From: JAZKHT01 sp040385245
Lineage (GTDB): Bacteria > Pseudomonadota > Alphaproteobacteria > Rhodobacterales > Rhodobacteraceae
Length of the DNA: 64,000 nt
Assembly (NCBI GenBank): GCA_040385245.1
Contig: JAZKHT010000003.1
Location: 290,820-354,819, forward strand
Direction of reading: 5' to 3'
This document shows, one piece after another, positions 1-8,957 of the stretch. The translations under genes were made by a program, and so were the position numbers. The notes under the pieces are model-generated. The model did not search any database. It was not told the DNA's origin and was given only the letters and a program-made list of their open reading frames with translations. Each line of letters begins with the position of its first letter. Position 1 is the stretch's first letter.

Positions 1-2063
1 GCGTTCCACGGTTTGTAATAGGCCCCCTCGTCCGGGACATGCGCCTGAAAGAAGCCGCCGTTGTCGATGTAGCGCTGCATCTGATCGGGGTTCGGTGCGC
101 CGCGCCCGACGCCATCGCCGTTGCCGCGAAAGCCCATCAGCGGGCCGACACCCGGCCTGCGTTCATGGCGCACGATGTAATCGGCGTAATCGCGGTATTT
201 CGGCGCGCCTGCGTCATCCACCATCCCCGGCAGGCCCAACCGCGCCCCAAGATCGAGCAGGACCGACTGAAACCCGCGCACGTCGCGGTCAGGCTCTACC
301 ACCGGCCAGCGGATCGCATCGCCCGCAGCCCCGGGTTCAGAGATCGGGCGGTCCAGCAGGCTGATGCAGTCGTGGCGTTCCAGATAGGTCGTATCGGGCA
401 GGATCAGATCGGCATAGGCCACCATTTCCGACGCATAGGCATCGGAATAGATGATGCGCGGGATGATGTATTCGCCGTCATCCCCCTTGTCGGTCAGCAT
501 CCCCATCACGGCAGCGGAATTCATCGACGAATTCCACGACATGTTCGCCATGTACAAGAACAGCGTGTCGATCCGGTAGGGATCGCCCGCATGGGCATTG
601 GGGATCACCATATGCATCAGCCCGTGCGCGCTGAACGGGTTTTCCCAGGTGAAGGCCTTGTCGATCCGCGCGGGGCTGCCATCAGCGTTCAGCGCCAGAT
701 TTTCCGGCCCGCGCACATAACCCAGATGCGGGCCGGACAACGGTTTGCCGGGCGCTGTCACGAAATGGGGGGTGGGGTGCGCCTCAACGGGTTTGGGATA
801 GGGCGGTTTCAGCCGATAGCCGCCCGGCGCCTCGACCGTGCCAAGGACGGTCTGCAGCAGGTGCAACGCGCGGGCGGTCTGAAAGCCGTTGGAATGGGCC
901 GAAATCCCGCGCATCGCGTGAAAGCTGACAGGGCGGCCCGGCATCGTGTCATGGTGGTCGCCGCGAAAATCTGTCCAGGGTTGGGTCAGTTCAAACGCCT
1001 GATCAAAGGCCACATGGGCCAGTTCGGCGGCCAGCGCACGGATGCGGGCGGCGTCGATGCCGACACGGCCCGCCACTGCCTCGGGGCTGTGTTCGGGCGA
1101 CAGGTAGCGTTCGGCCATGTGCTGGAACACTGTGCGATGCCCCTGCCAGACCGCCCCAAGATCGGGCTGCACGCCCTTGCCATCCCAGGGCGCAGGCATC
1201 CCGGTGCGTTTGTCGATGACAAAGGGCTGGCTTTCGGCGTTCTTCAGGATCAGGCCCTTTTCCGGCCCTTCGGTTTCATTGACCAAAAGCGGCGCGTTGG
1301 TCCAGCGGGCCAGATAGTCCAGATCGACCTTGCCCGCCGCCAGCAGGCAATGGATCAGCGACAGGATCAGCAGGCCATCGGTGCCGGGGGTTATCCCCAG
1401 CCAGTCGTCGGCAATGGCATTGTATCCAGTCCGGATCGGGTTGATCCCGATAACCCGCGCGCCCCGCGCCTTGAGCCGGCCAAGTCCGATCTTGATCGGG
1501 TTGCTGTCATGGTCTTCGGCCACGCCGAACATCACGAACAGTTTCGTGTGGTCCCAATCCGGCTGGCCGAATTCCCAGAACGCGCCGCCGATGGTGTAGA
1601 TGCCCGCCGCAGCCATGTTGACCGAACAGAATCCGCCGTGGGCGGCATAGTTCGGCGTGCCAAAAGCCTGCGCCCACCAGCCGGTGAAACTTTGCGACTG
1701 GTCGCGACCGGTAAAGAAGGCCAGCTTTTCGGGGGCCGTCTCGCGCAGCGGTTTCATCCAGTCAACCGCCAGCGCCAGCGCCTCGTCCCAACTGATTTCC
1801 TCGTAGGCTCCCGATCCGCGCGGGCCGACCCGGCGCATCGGCGCGCGCAGGCGGCTGGGGGCGGTGATCTGCATGATCCCCGACGCCCCCTTGGCGCACA
1901 AGACACCCTTGTTCACGGGATGGTCGCGGTTGCCTTCGATATAGCTGACGGCGCCGGACTTCAGATGCACATTGATGCCGCAGCGGCAGGCGCACATGTA
2001 GCAGGTGGTGCGGCGCACCTCGTCTGATACGGGGGGCGAAGTGTCGAGTTTCGGTTGTCCCAT
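1..2063 (-). CDS. Molybdopterin oxidoreductase, DMSO reductase superfamily (C-terminus beyond window)
   Basis: Reading the minus strand from ATG at 2063 gives an uninterrupted frame of at least 687 codons that leaves the window at base 1. The N-terminus has a [4Fe-4S] pattern, Cys21, Cys24, Cys28 and Cys56, followed by the CAKG signature in which the lysine relays electrons to the pterin. A GGFCSVN segment further on may carry the cysteine ligand of molybdenum. These features place it with the catalytic subunits of formate dehydrogenase, nitrate reductase and polysulfide/thiosulfate reductases; the substrate cannot be read from sequence. No signal or twin-arginine peptide is visible, so a cytoplasmic enzyme is likely. 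Its ATG overlaps the TGA of ackA (TGATG), which suggests translational coupling and membership in the taurine operon. A role with sulfite or another sulfonate product is inference. Confidence 0.85.
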   Translation of the reverse strand, partial: MGQPKLDTSPPVSDEVRRTTCYMCACRCGINVHLKSGAVSYIEGNRDHPVNKGVLCAKGASGIMQITAPSRLRAPMRRVGPRGSGAYEEISWDEALALAVDWMKPLRETAPEKLAFFTGRDQSQSFTGWWAQAFGTPNYAAHGGFCSVNMAAAGIYTIGGAFWEFGQPDWDHTKLFVMFGVAEDHDSNPIKIGLGRLKARGARVIGINPIRTGYNAIADDWLGITPGTDGLLILSLIHCLLAAGKVDLDYLARWTNAPLLVNETEGPEKGLILKNAESQPFVIDKRTGMPAPWDGKGVQPDLGAVWQGHRTVFQHMAERYLSPEHSPEAVAGRVGIDAARIRALAAELAHVAFDQAFELTQPWTDFRGDHHDTMPGRPVSFHAMRGISAHSNGFQTARALHLLQTVLGTVEAPGGYRLKPPYPKPVEAHPTPHFVTAPGKPLSGPHLGYVRGPENLALNADGSPARIDKAFTWENPFSAHGLMHMVIPNAHAGDPYRIDTLFLYMANMSWNSSMNSAAVMGMLTDKGDDGEYIIPRIIYSDAYASEMVAYADLILPDTTYLERHDCISLLDRPISEPGAAGDAIRWPVVEPDRDVRGFQSVLLDLGARLGLPGMVDDAGAPKYRDYADYIVRHERRPGVGPLMGFRGNGDGVGRGAPNPDQMQRYIDNGGFFQAHVPDEGAYYKPWN

Positions 2064-3193
2064 CAGATCCCCCCCAATGCCAGAACGGCCAGCGTCTCGG
2101 CTGCAATGTGGCGTTCTTCGGCGGCGGGCACTGTCCAGATCGCGACACGGGATGTGACATCGTGCAGGCAGACCGCCCCCGCCGCATTGGCCGCATCATT
2201 GACCGATGTCCCGGCCCATGCCAGCCCCTTGATCACCTGACACCGCACATGCGCATCATTTTCCCCGATGCCGCCGGTAAAGGCTATGGCATCCAGCCCC
2301 CCCATAGCCGCAATCATCGACCCTGCGTGCCGCACGATCCAATAGCAGAAATGGTCGATGGCAAAGGCGGCATCAGCCGTGCCCGCGCCATGCAGGGCGC
2401 GCATGTCCGAATGCCCGCCAAGGCCCAGCAGGCCGGACTGGCGGTTCAGGATCTGCGACGCCCCGTCGATGCCGTGCCGTTCCGCCAACCGCAGCACGGC
2501 GTTGCCGTCGATGGACCCTGCCCGCGTGCCCATCGTCAGCCCGTCCAGCGGCGAATAGCCCATCGTGGTGGCGACCGAGCGCCCATCCCGGATGGCACAC
2601 AGCGACGCGCCGTTCCCCAGATGCAGCGCCAGCAGACGCCCCGGCAGCGCCCGTCCCGTCAGCCCGGGCAGATTGGCGACAAGGCTGGCATAGCTGATCC
2701 CGTGAAAGCCATAGCGGCGCAGGCCCAACGCCTCGGCCTGCGGGGGCAGGGCATAGCGGCGGGCCACATCGGGGTTGGTGGCGTGAAAGGCGGTGTCGAA
2801 ACTGGCGCATTGCGGCAGGTCGGGCAGCAAACCCGCAAGCGCCCGGATCGCCATCAGATTGGCCGGGTTGTGCAGCGGGGCCAGCGGGACACACCCCTCG
2901 ATCTGTGCGATGGTGTCAGGCGTGATCCGACAGGGCGCGGTCAAATGCGGCCCGCCATGCACGACCCGGTGCGCCGCCGCTGTCAGGTCCGCCACCCCGA
3001 ATCCCTGCGCCGCGAACCCGTCCAGGCACAGGGCAAGGGCTGCCCCATGATCGGGCGCAATCGCAAGCACATCGCCATGGCGCGCATCAGTGCCAATCTC
3101 AGTCACGCGGGCCTGCGCCAGCGGCGTCAGGTCGCGCGCGAACAGCGCCACCTTGATCGAGGATGACCCGGCATTGACCACCAGAACCGTCAT
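2063..3193 (-). CDS. ackA: Acetate kinase
   Basis: The 376-residue protein converts acetyl phosphate plus ADP to acetate plus ATP. Family motifs are all present: NAGSSSIK at residues 7-14, HRVVHGG, FDTAFH, YGFHGIS, HLGNGAS, the GYSPLDGLTMGTR loop and FTGGIGEN near residue 325. Length is close to the usual 390-400. Its ATG at 3193 directly abuts the stop codon of the TSUP gene, and its own stop overlaps the start of the molybdopterin oxidoreductase, so it sits inside a tightly packed minus-strand unit downstream of xsc. Xsc releases acetyl phosphate, so AckA here can recover ATP from taurine carbon. No phosphotransacetylase gene is seen in the cluster; that step would have to be encoded elsewhere if acetyl-CoA is made. 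Confidence 0.95.
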   Translation of the reverse strand: MTVLVVNAGSSSIKVALFARDLTPLAQARVTEIGTDARHGDVLAIAPDHGAALALCLDGFAAQGFGVADLTAAAHRVVHGGPHLTAPCRITPDTIAQIEGCVPLAPLHNPANLMAIRALAGLLPDLPQCASFDTAFHATNPDVARRYALPPQAEALGLRRYGFHGISYASLVANLPGLTGRALPGRLLALHLGNGASLCAIRDGRSVATTMGYSPLDGLTMGTRAGSIDGNAVLRLAERHGIDGASQILNRQSGLLGLGGHSDMRALHGAGTADAAFAIDHFCYWIVRHAGSMIAAMGGLDAIAFTGGIGENDAHVRCQVIKGLAWAGTSVNDAANAAGAVCLHDVTSRVAIWTVPAAEERHIAAETLAVLALGGI

Positions 3194-3940
3194 TCAGACC
3201 ACCGATTTCAGCAGGCCAAGTGTGGCAAGAACGGCCAGCAACCCTATGGCAAAGCGTCTGAATTCCTGTGGCGCGGCCTTCAGGAAATGCCGCCCACCCA
3301 GACTGATGCCCAAGATCAGGATCGGCAAGGCCAGCACGGATGCAACAAGCGTATCCTTCGTGATCATCCCGCGATAGGCCATCAGCGGCAGCGTCCACAG
3401 ATCAAGCAGGGTGAAATACACGATCAGCGTCGCGCGAAACACCGACGCCGCCACTGGCTGTGCGGCAAAGAACACTGCCACCGGCAACCCCCCCACCGCT
3501 GCGGCATTGGCCATGCCAGAGATCACACCGACGCCCACATCGCCCCCCGTGCCGACCCGTCCACGAAAAGCCCACCCCGCCAGCAGCAGCGTGCACATCG
3601 CCAGCACATAGGCCGCGATCACCGCCCGTGCCGCATCGACCCCGATGCCCGACAGCGCCCACAGGCCGATGGGCACACCGACCAGCGCGCCCGCAAACAG
3701 CCCACCCGCGCGCCGCCAGTCGATATGACCGCGCAAGGACGGGGCCTGTTGCACCGTCATCGCCACATCCAGCACCAGCACGACCGGCACCAGATGCAGC
3801 GGGTTGGTCACCAAGGACGCCGCCGAGACGACCAAAGCGGCAAAGCCGAACCCGGAATAGCCCCGGACAAAGGCCGCGACGAACAGCGCCAGCCCCAGAT
3901 AGGCCGCCTCGACCCCGCCAAGGTCAAAGGGCAGCGTCAT
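3194..3940 (-). CDS. tauE: TSUP (TauE/SafE) family membrane protein, probable sulfite or sulfonate exporter
   Basis: The 248-residue protein is almost wholly hydrophobic with about seven to eight predicted membrane segments and the TSUP-type opening with an RGYSGFGFAAL motif near residue 26. TSUP proteins of this kind export sulfite, sulfoacetate or related anions. Its start overlaps the xsc stop by four bases (ATGA) and its stop abuts the ackA start. Xsc releases one sulfite per taurine, so sulfite efflux is the most economical role here. The symbol follows TauE usage in taurine clusters of other Proteobacteria. Substrate assignment is inferred from position only. Confidence 0.8.
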   Translation of the reverse strand: MTLPFDLGGVEAAYLGLALFVAAFVRGYSGFGFAALVVSAASLVTNPLHLVPVVLVLDVAMTVQQAPSLRGHIDWRRAGGLFAGALVGVPIGLWALSGIGVDAARAVIAAYVLAMCTLLLAGWAFRGRVGTGGDVGVGVISGMANAAAVGGLPVAVFFAAQPVAASVFRATLIVYFTLLDLWTLPLMAYRGMITKDTLVASVLALPILILGISLGGRHFLKAAPQEFRRFAIGLLAVLATLGLLKSVV

Positions 3941-5712
3941 ACGACCTGCGGGCGCATTTCCGCCTTGTCGATCCCTGCCACAGCCACCGGCTTTTTCATC
4001 GCGTCCCGGCGGAAAGGTTCGCCCAGTTCCTGATTGATCAGCGCCTCGATCAACGTGGTCTTGCCATGGGTCATCTGGTCGTCGATGGCCTTGGACAGCG
4101 CCGCGCGCAACTCGTCCATGGTGCGCGCCTGCACCCCTTGCAGACCGCAGGCCCGCGCGATGCCCGCATATGACACCTGCGTGTCCAGTTCTGTGCCGAC
4201 AAAGTTGTCGTCATACCACAGGGTCGAATTGCGCTTTTCCGCTCCCCATTGATAGTTGCGGAACACGACCATGGTGATCGCGGGCCATTCGGGCCGCCCG
4301 ATGGCGGTCAGTTCCGTCACAGCAATGCCAAAAGCGCCGTCACCGGCAAAGCCCACCACCGGAACATCCGGGCAGCCGATCTTGGCCCCGACGATGGACG
4401 GCAGGCCATAGCCGCAGGGGCCGAACAGCCCCGGCGCCAGATATTTGCGCCCCGTATCAAAGGTCGGATAGGCATTGCCGATGGCGCAGTTGTTGCCGAT
4501 GTCGGACGAGATGATCGCCTCGCGCGGCAGGGCGGACTGGATAGCGCGCCAGGCCATGCGCGGGCTCATCCAGTCCGGCTTGTCGTCGCGGGCGCGCTGG
4601 TTCCAGGTGGTGCCCGGATCGTCGTCTTCGTGATCCATCGACGACAGCGCCTGCGCCCACGCCGATTTCGTCTGCGCAATGGTCGCCTTGCGCGCGGCCC
4701 GGCCCGCATCGCCTGCGGTGGGGGACAAACGCGCTAAAATCGCTTCGGCGACCTTTCCAGCGTCGCCGACGATGCCAACAGAGACCTTTTTGGTCAACCC
4801 GATCCGGTCCGGGTTGATGTCGACTTGAATGATCCTGGCCGATTTCGGCCAGTAGTCCAGCCCGTAGCCCGGCAACGTCGAAAACGGGTTTAGCCGGGTG
4901 CCAAGACAGAGTACCACATCTGCCTGAGAAATCAATTCCATCGCCGCCTTGGACCCGTTGTATCCCAGCGGCCCGACGAACAGCGGGTGCCCGCCGGGAA
5001 AGGCGTCATTGTGCTGATAGCCGACGCAAACCGGCGCATCCAACCGTTCGGCCAGCGCCATCGACGCCGGGATCGCGCCTGCCAGAACCACGCCCGCGCC
5101 GTTCAGGATCACCGGCGATTTCGCCCCCGACAACAGGGCGGCGGCCTGCGCGATGGCGTCATCCCCGCCCGACGGGCGTTCAAACGTCACGATCGCGGGC
5201 AGGTCGATGTCAATGACTTGGGTCCAGTAATCGCGCGGCATGTTGATCTGCGCCGGGGCCGACAGGCGACGGGCGTTCAGGATCACGCGGTTCAGCACCT
5301 CGGCCACGCGCGAGGGGTCGCGCACCTCTTCCTGATAGGCGACCATGTCGGCGAACAGGGCCATCTGCTCCACCTCCTGGAAACCGCCCATGCCGATGGT
5401 CTTGTTTGCGGCCTGCGGGGTGACCAGCAGCAGCGGCGTGTGGTTCCAGTAGGCCGTTTTCACCGCCGTGACAAAGTTGGTGATGCCGGGGCCATTCTGG
5501 GCGATCATCATGCTCATCTTGCCACTGGCGCGGGTGTAGCCATCCGCCATCATCCCGCCCGACCCTTCATGGGCGCAATCCCAGAAGGTGATGCCCGCGC
5601 GGGGGAACAGGTCCGAGATCGGCATGAAGGCCGACCCGATGATGCCAAAGGCATGTTCGATGCCATGCATCTGAAGAACTTTGACAAAAGCCTCTTCGGT
5701 GGTCATCCGCAT
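3937..5712 (-). CDS. xsc: Sulfoacetaldehyde acetyltransferase
   Basis: This ThDP-dependent enzyme converts sulfoacetaldehyde and phosphate to acetyl phosphate and sulfite, the desulfonation step of taurine catabolism. The protein has the ThDP-enzyme layout: an N-terminal pyrimidine-binding domain with HEGSGGMMADGYTR, a middle domain, and a C-terminal pyrophosphate domain with a GDGAFG.....E type motif. The opening MRMTTEEAFVKVLQMHG and the GIIGSAFMPISDLFP stretch are typical of Xsc. I chose the ATG at 5712 rather than the longer frame starting at 5760 because AGGAGA lies at proper distance before it; this gives 591 residues, the usual family length. A TauR-like tandem operator lies 56-88 bases upstream of the start. 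The stop overlaps the TSUP start. Confidence 0.96.
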   Translation of the reverse strand: MRMTTEEAFVKVLQMHGIEHAFGIIGSAFMPISDLFPRAGITFWDCAHEGSGGMMADGYTRASGKMSMMIAQNGPGITNFVTAVKTAYWNHTPLLLVTPQAANKTIGMGGFQEVEQMALFADMVAYQEEVRDPSRVAEVLNRVILNARRLSAPAQINMPRDYWTQVIDIDLPAIVTFERPSGGDDAIAQAAALLSGAKSPVILNGAGVVLAGAIPASMALAERLDAPVCVGYQHNDAFPGGHPLFVGPLGYNGSKAAMELISQADVVLCLGTRLNPFSTLPGYGLDYWPKSARIIQVDINPDRIGLTKKVSVGIVGDAGKVAEAILARLSPTAGDAGRAARKATIAQTKSAWAQALSSMDHEDDDPGTTWNQRARDDKPDWMSPRMAWRAIQSALPREAIISSDIGNNCAIGNAYPTFDTGRKYLAPGLFGPCGYGLPSIVGAKIGCPDVPVVGFAGDGAFGIAVTELTAIGRPEWPAITMVVFRNYQWGAEKRNSTLWYDDNFVGTELDTQVSYAGIARACGLQGVQARTMDELRAALSKAIDDQMTHGKTTLIEALINQELGEPFRRDAMKKPVAVAGIDKAEMRPQVV

Positions 5713-5767
5713 GGTGTCTCTCCTTGATCCGGTTGGCGCCTTTGTATCCCCCCAAGCCACCCCTGGC

Positions 5768-5800
5768 TTAGGGCCAGAGCGTGCGGCGCTTTAGGTCCAG
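5768..5800 (-). promoter_or_regulatory. Candidate TauR operator upstream of xsc (tandem direct repeat)
   Basis: On the minus strand CTGGACCTAA (5800-5791) is followed by CTGGCCCTAA (5777-5768), a 23-bp start-to-start step. The first copy equals the CTGGACYTAA element reported for TauR of Rhodobacter capsulatus, recalled from literature. Both repeats lie between the tauR stop and the xsc start, where an xsc promoter would be. The same pair recurs upstream of tpa/tauA with the same step, which supports a real operator. Confidence 0.75.
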
Positions 5801-5810
5801 ATGACAGGCC

Positions 5811-7268
5811 CTAGCGCATCGCCCCTGCAATCCGGGCGATGCCCTCGGGGATGCGCTGATGCGGGATGGACGAATAGGCCAGCCGGTAGAAATTCCCCCG
5901 CGCGGCGTGGTCGTCAAAAAACACCCGCCCCGGTTCGATAAGCACGCCTTGGGCGCGCAGGGTTTGCGCCAGAACGCCTGTGTCCACCCCATCGGGCGCG
6001 CGCATCCAGAAGGACGACCCGCCAAACCCACCCTGCCCCGCCACCATCAACCCATGGTCGCGGATCGCCTCGTCCATCACCAGCCGCCGCCGCCGGTAGG
6101 CCGCCTTCATCCGGTTCACCAGCGCATCGTAATGCCCAAGGCTCAGGAAATAGGCGGCGGTGCGCTGGATATGCCCCGGCGGATGGCGCAACACCTGCGA
6201 CCGCAGTGCCCGCGCCTCGCGGATGAACCCCTCAGGCCCCACCAGCCAGCCAAGCCGCAGACCCGGAAAAATGGACTTCGAGAATGACCCCGCATGAACG
6301 ACCCGCCCGTCGGCATCCAGCGATTTCAGGCTGGGAGAGACCTGTTTCAGAAACGACATCTCGAACTCGTAGTCATCCTCAACGATGATGAACCCCTGCC
6401 GGGCCGCCGCCTCCAGCAGCGCCAGACGCCGCGCAAGGGGCATCGTCGCATTGGTCGGGCAATGGTGGCTGGCGGTGGTAAAGACCACATCCACCCCTTC
6501 GGGCAGGGCTTCGGGGGGCAGGCCGTCGGCGTCGACATCGACGGCGATCATTCTTGCCCCGGTCTGCGCCACCACCCCGCGAAAGCCGGGGTAACCGGGG
6601 TTTTCCACCACCGCCGCCCCGCCCGGTTGCAACAGAACCTGCGCCGCCAGCCACAGCGCGTTCTGCGCGCCCATGGTCACCAGCACCTCGGACGGGCGGG
6701 CCTCGATCCCCCGGCGCGGCAGGATGTTGCGCAGGATGTATTCGATCAGCATCGGATCATCGCGTTCGTAGTAGTCGGATGTCAGCGTCTCGAAATCTCG
6801 CCGCCCCAGCGCCTGCACCGCGCACAACCGCCAGTTCTGATGGTCAAACAGACTGGCATCCGCCTGCCCATAGATGAAGGGCCAGGGATAGCTGCGCCAG
6901 TCGTCGGGTTTCTCCAGCCGGGGCTGGCGCGAAAACCGCTGGCCCGTCAACGTGGCCCAATCCACGGTGTCCTGACGCGGTGCGCGCAGCGGGCGAAACT
7001 GCGGCTGCACCGGCACGCCGTCCGATACGAAATACCCCGACCGCCCCCGCGCCGTCAGATAATCCGACGACACAAGTTCGGTATAGGCCAGCGTCACGGT
7101 AATCCGGCTGATGCCCAGATGTGCGGCCAGCCCGCGCGACGACGGCATCTTGTCGCCCGCGCGGAACCGCCCCGACAATATGCCTTCGGACACCATCTGC
7201 CGGATGCGTTGCTGCAAGGTGCCGCTGGACGGCACGGGCAAGAAAAAGCTTTCAACCGGGATCGCCAT
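5811..7268 (-). CDS. tauR: MocR/GabR-type PLP-dependent regulator of taurine genes
   Basis: The protein of 485 residues has an N-terminal GntR-type winged helix (about residues 15-80, with LQQRIRQMVSEGILSGRF and GLAAHLGISRITVTLAY) fused to a fold-type I aminotransferase domain (about 120-480). The PLP lysine lies in GSFSKSIFPGLRLGW. MocR regulators use the aminotransferase domain as a sensor; in Rhodobacterales this one activates taurine genes when taurine is present. The frame is open up to 7424, but the ATG at 7268 (MAIPVESFFL) fits the family start and has GAGG before it. It lies between tpa and xsc on the same strand. Putative operators sit at xsc, at tpa/tauA and possibly in its own leader. 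Confidence 0.92.
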   Translation of the reverse strand: MAIPVESFFLPVPSSGTLQQRIRQMVSEGILSGRFRAGDKMPSSRGLAAHLGISRITVTLAYTELVSSDYLTARGRSGYFVSDGVPVQPQFRPLRAPRQDTVDWATLTGQRFSRQPRLEKPDDWRSYPWPFIYGQADASLFDHQNWRLCAVQALGRRDFETLTSDYYERDDPMLIEYILRNILPRRGIEARPSEVLVTMGAQNALWLAAQVLLQPGGAAVVENPGYPGFRGVVAQTGARMIAVDVDADGLPPEALPEGVDVVFTTASHHCPTNATMPLARRLALLEAAARQGFIIVEDDYEFEMSFLKQVSPSLKSLDADGRVVHAGSFSKSIFPGLRLGWLVGPEGFIREARALRSQVLRHPPGHIQRTAAYFLSLGHYDALVNRMKAAYRRRRLVMDEAIRDHGLMVAGQGGFGGSSFWMRAPDGVDTGVLAQTLRAQGVLIEPGRVFFDDHAARGNFYRLAYSSIPHQRIPEGIARIAGAMR

Positions 7269-7269
7269 T

Positions 7270-7301
7270 CTGGCCTCATGGGCTGCACCATCTGGCCTTA
7301 T
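7270..7301 (+). promoter_or_regulatory. Possible TauR autoregulatory site in the tauR leader
   Basis: On the plus strand CTGGCCTCAT (7270-7279) and CTGGCCTTAT (7292-7301) form a direct repeat with a 22-bp step, starting two bases upstream of the tauR start codon. The repeats resemble the second half of the operators at xsc and tpa, but lie on the opposite strand and lack the CTGGAC core. A bound regulator here would block translation or transcription of tauR. This is a motif match only. Confidence 0.35.
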
Positions 7302-7330
7302 AGCATCGGGAAACCGGAAATGAACCCTGC

Positions 7331-7393
7331 TTCCTCTTCCTGAAAATATCCTCAGGGGGAATCGCGCCTGCGCGATGGGGGCAGAATGCCCCC
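7331..7393 (+). repeat. Intergenic dispersed repeat with hairpin, copy 1
   Basis: TTCCTCTTCC, then AAATATCC and a run of five G, recurs in nearly the same form at 18417-18446. Here it is followed by the perfect hairpin GGGGGCA-gaa-TGCCCCC (7377-7393). AAATATCC blocks followed by a G run and a palindrome are, as I recall, common between genes in Rhodobacter and Paracoccus genomes. The copy lies between tpa and tauR. Confidence 0.55.
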
Positions 7394-7399
7394 CTGTTG

Positions 7400-7429
7400 C
7401 CCTGTTGCGCGCAAAGGCGCGCAACAGGG
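7400..7429 (-). terminator. Strong hairpin after tpa
   Basis: CCCTGTTGCGCGC and GCGCGCAACAGGG form a perfect 13-bp stem with a four-base loop, 49 bases beyond the tpa stop. There is no T run on the minus strand side, so it may act as an mRNA stabiliser or attenuator rather than a full terminator between tpa and tauR. Confidence 0.6.
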
Positions 7430-7477
7430 GGAAAGGCGTGCGCCGGAACGGCGCACCGCTGGATTACCGTTGGACGA

Positions 7478-8857
7478 TCAGCCAAACACCTTGGTCAGTG
7501 CGCGGTCGATGGCATCGGTGATCTGGTCGATGTCGTCGGGCGTGGCGATCAGCGCGGGCGACAGGCACAGCGTGTTGTTCAGCCCCGGCACCGACCGGTT
7601 GGTGGCCCCGATGATCACGCCTTGCGCCATGCAATCGGCGACCACCGCCTGCACCTTCTTCTCATCCGCCGGTTCCTTGGTCGCCCGGTCAGCCACCAGC
7701 TCGGCGCCGCAGAACAGGCCCTTGCCGCGTACGTCGCCAATGACGCGGTGCCGCTCCATCAGACCCGCCAGATTGTCCATAAGCCGCGCGCCCATGCGGG
7801 TGGTGTTGTCCAGCAACCCCTCGGCCTCGATGATGCGCATGTTCTCCAGCGCCGCCGCAGGCCCTGCCGTGCAGCCCCCGAAGGTAGAGATATCGCGGAA
7901 ATAGCTCATGGTGTCGTCTGGCGCGTCCTTGAACATCTCGAACACCGCCTCGGTCGTGACGGTGCAGGAAATCGCGGCGTAGCCGCTGGCAACGCCCTTG
8001 GCCATGGTGACGAAGTCAGGCTTGATGCCGTAATGCTGATAGCCGAACCACACGCCGGTGCGCCCGACGCCGCAGACCACTTCGTCGATGTGCAGCAGGA
8101 TGTTGTATTTCTGGCAGATTTCCTGAACCCGCTCCCAGTACCCCTGCGGCGGGACGATCACGCCACCGCCTGCCGTGACCGGTTCCAGCACCAGACAGCC
8201 GACCGAATCCGGCCCTTCGCGCAGGATCACCTCTTCGATCGCATCGGCAGCACGGCGGCCGTAATCAGCCACGTCCCACTGCGCGCGGTATTCAAGGCAA
8301 TGCGGCACCTCGACAAAGCCATCCGGGTACGGTCCGTATTGCGCCGCCCGCTGCGCCTGCCCCGCCGATGCCAGCGCGCCGATGGTGGTGCCGTGATAGT
8401 CCCGATCACGGTACAGGATCTTCCACTTTTTCCCACCGTGGTGGCGGTGCGCGATCTGGCGCACCATCTTGTAAACCTTCTCGTTCGCCTCAGAGCCCGA
8501 GTTGGAATAATAGACGCGCGACAGCCCCGGCATCTTTTCGATCAGCCGCTTGGCAAAGATCGATCCCGGGATGCTGCCCGCCGCCCCGGCGAAATAGTTC
8601 ATCTTGATCAGCTGGTCACGCACCGCATTGGCAATGCTTTCGCGCCCGTAGCCGACGTTGACCGTCCAGACCCCGCCCGACACGGCATCAAGGTGTTCTT
8701 TGCCCTTGGCGTCCCAGACCCGCATCCCCTTGCCTTCGACGATGACGCGGGGGTCCACGGTTTCATATTGCTTGTGCTGGCTCAGGTGGTGCCAGATGTG
8801 CGCGCGGTCGGCCTCGACCACCTCGCTGATGTCATTGATCTGACCAAGGCCCTGCAT
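7478..8857 (-). CDS. tpa: Taurine--pyruvate aminotransferase
   Basis: This class III PLP aminotransferase transfers the amino group of taurine to pyruvate, giving sulfoacetaldehyde and alanine, and so feeds Xsc. The 459-residue protein shows the class III motifs: VSGGVWTVNVGYG, YYSNSGSEANE, the YRDRDYHGTT loop, IDEVVCGVGRTG and the PLP lysine in TMAKGVASGYA. Three in-frame ATG codons are possible (8887, 8872, 8857); the last is preferred because AAAGGGAT precedes it at 6-10 bases and the protein then begins MQGLGQIND. It is divergent from tauABC, with a TauR-like operator in the gap, and lies upstream of tauR on the same strand. Confidence 0.94.
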   Translation of the reverse strand: MQGLGQINDISEVVEADRAHIWHHLSQHKQYETVDPRVIVEGKGMRVWDAKGKEHLDAVSGGVWTVNVGYGRESIANAVRDQLIKMNYFAGAAGSIPGSIFAKRLIEKMPGLSRVYYSNSGSEANEKVYKMVRQIAHRHHGGKKWKILYRDRDYHGTTIGALASAGQAQRAAQYGPYPDGFVEVPHCLEYRAQWDVADYGRRAADAIEEVILREGPDSVGCLVLEPVTAGGGVIVPPQGYWERVQEICQKYNILLHIDEVVCGVGRTGVWFGYQHYGIKPDFVTMAKGVASGYAAISCTVTTEAVFEMFKDAPDDTMSYFRDISTFGGCTAGPAAALENMRIIEAEGLLDNTTRMGARLMDNLAGLMERHRVIGDVRGKGLFCGAELVADRATKEPADEKKVQAVVADCMAQGVIIGATNRSVPGLNNTLCLSPALIATPDDIDQITDAIDRALTKVFG

Positions 8858-8957
8858 CGTGATCCCTTTCATGGAATGTCGCGTCATGCGCGCGTTGCCG
8901 CAAATCTTGGCAGCTATTGCGCGTCGCGTCCATCATCCCGGATCAGACCGCGCACCC

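Noticed and set aside
39..2027. 662-residue plus-strand frame
   Set aside because: It is the complement of the molybdopterin oxidoreductase; the minus strand has clear Fe-S and pterin motifs, this frame has none.
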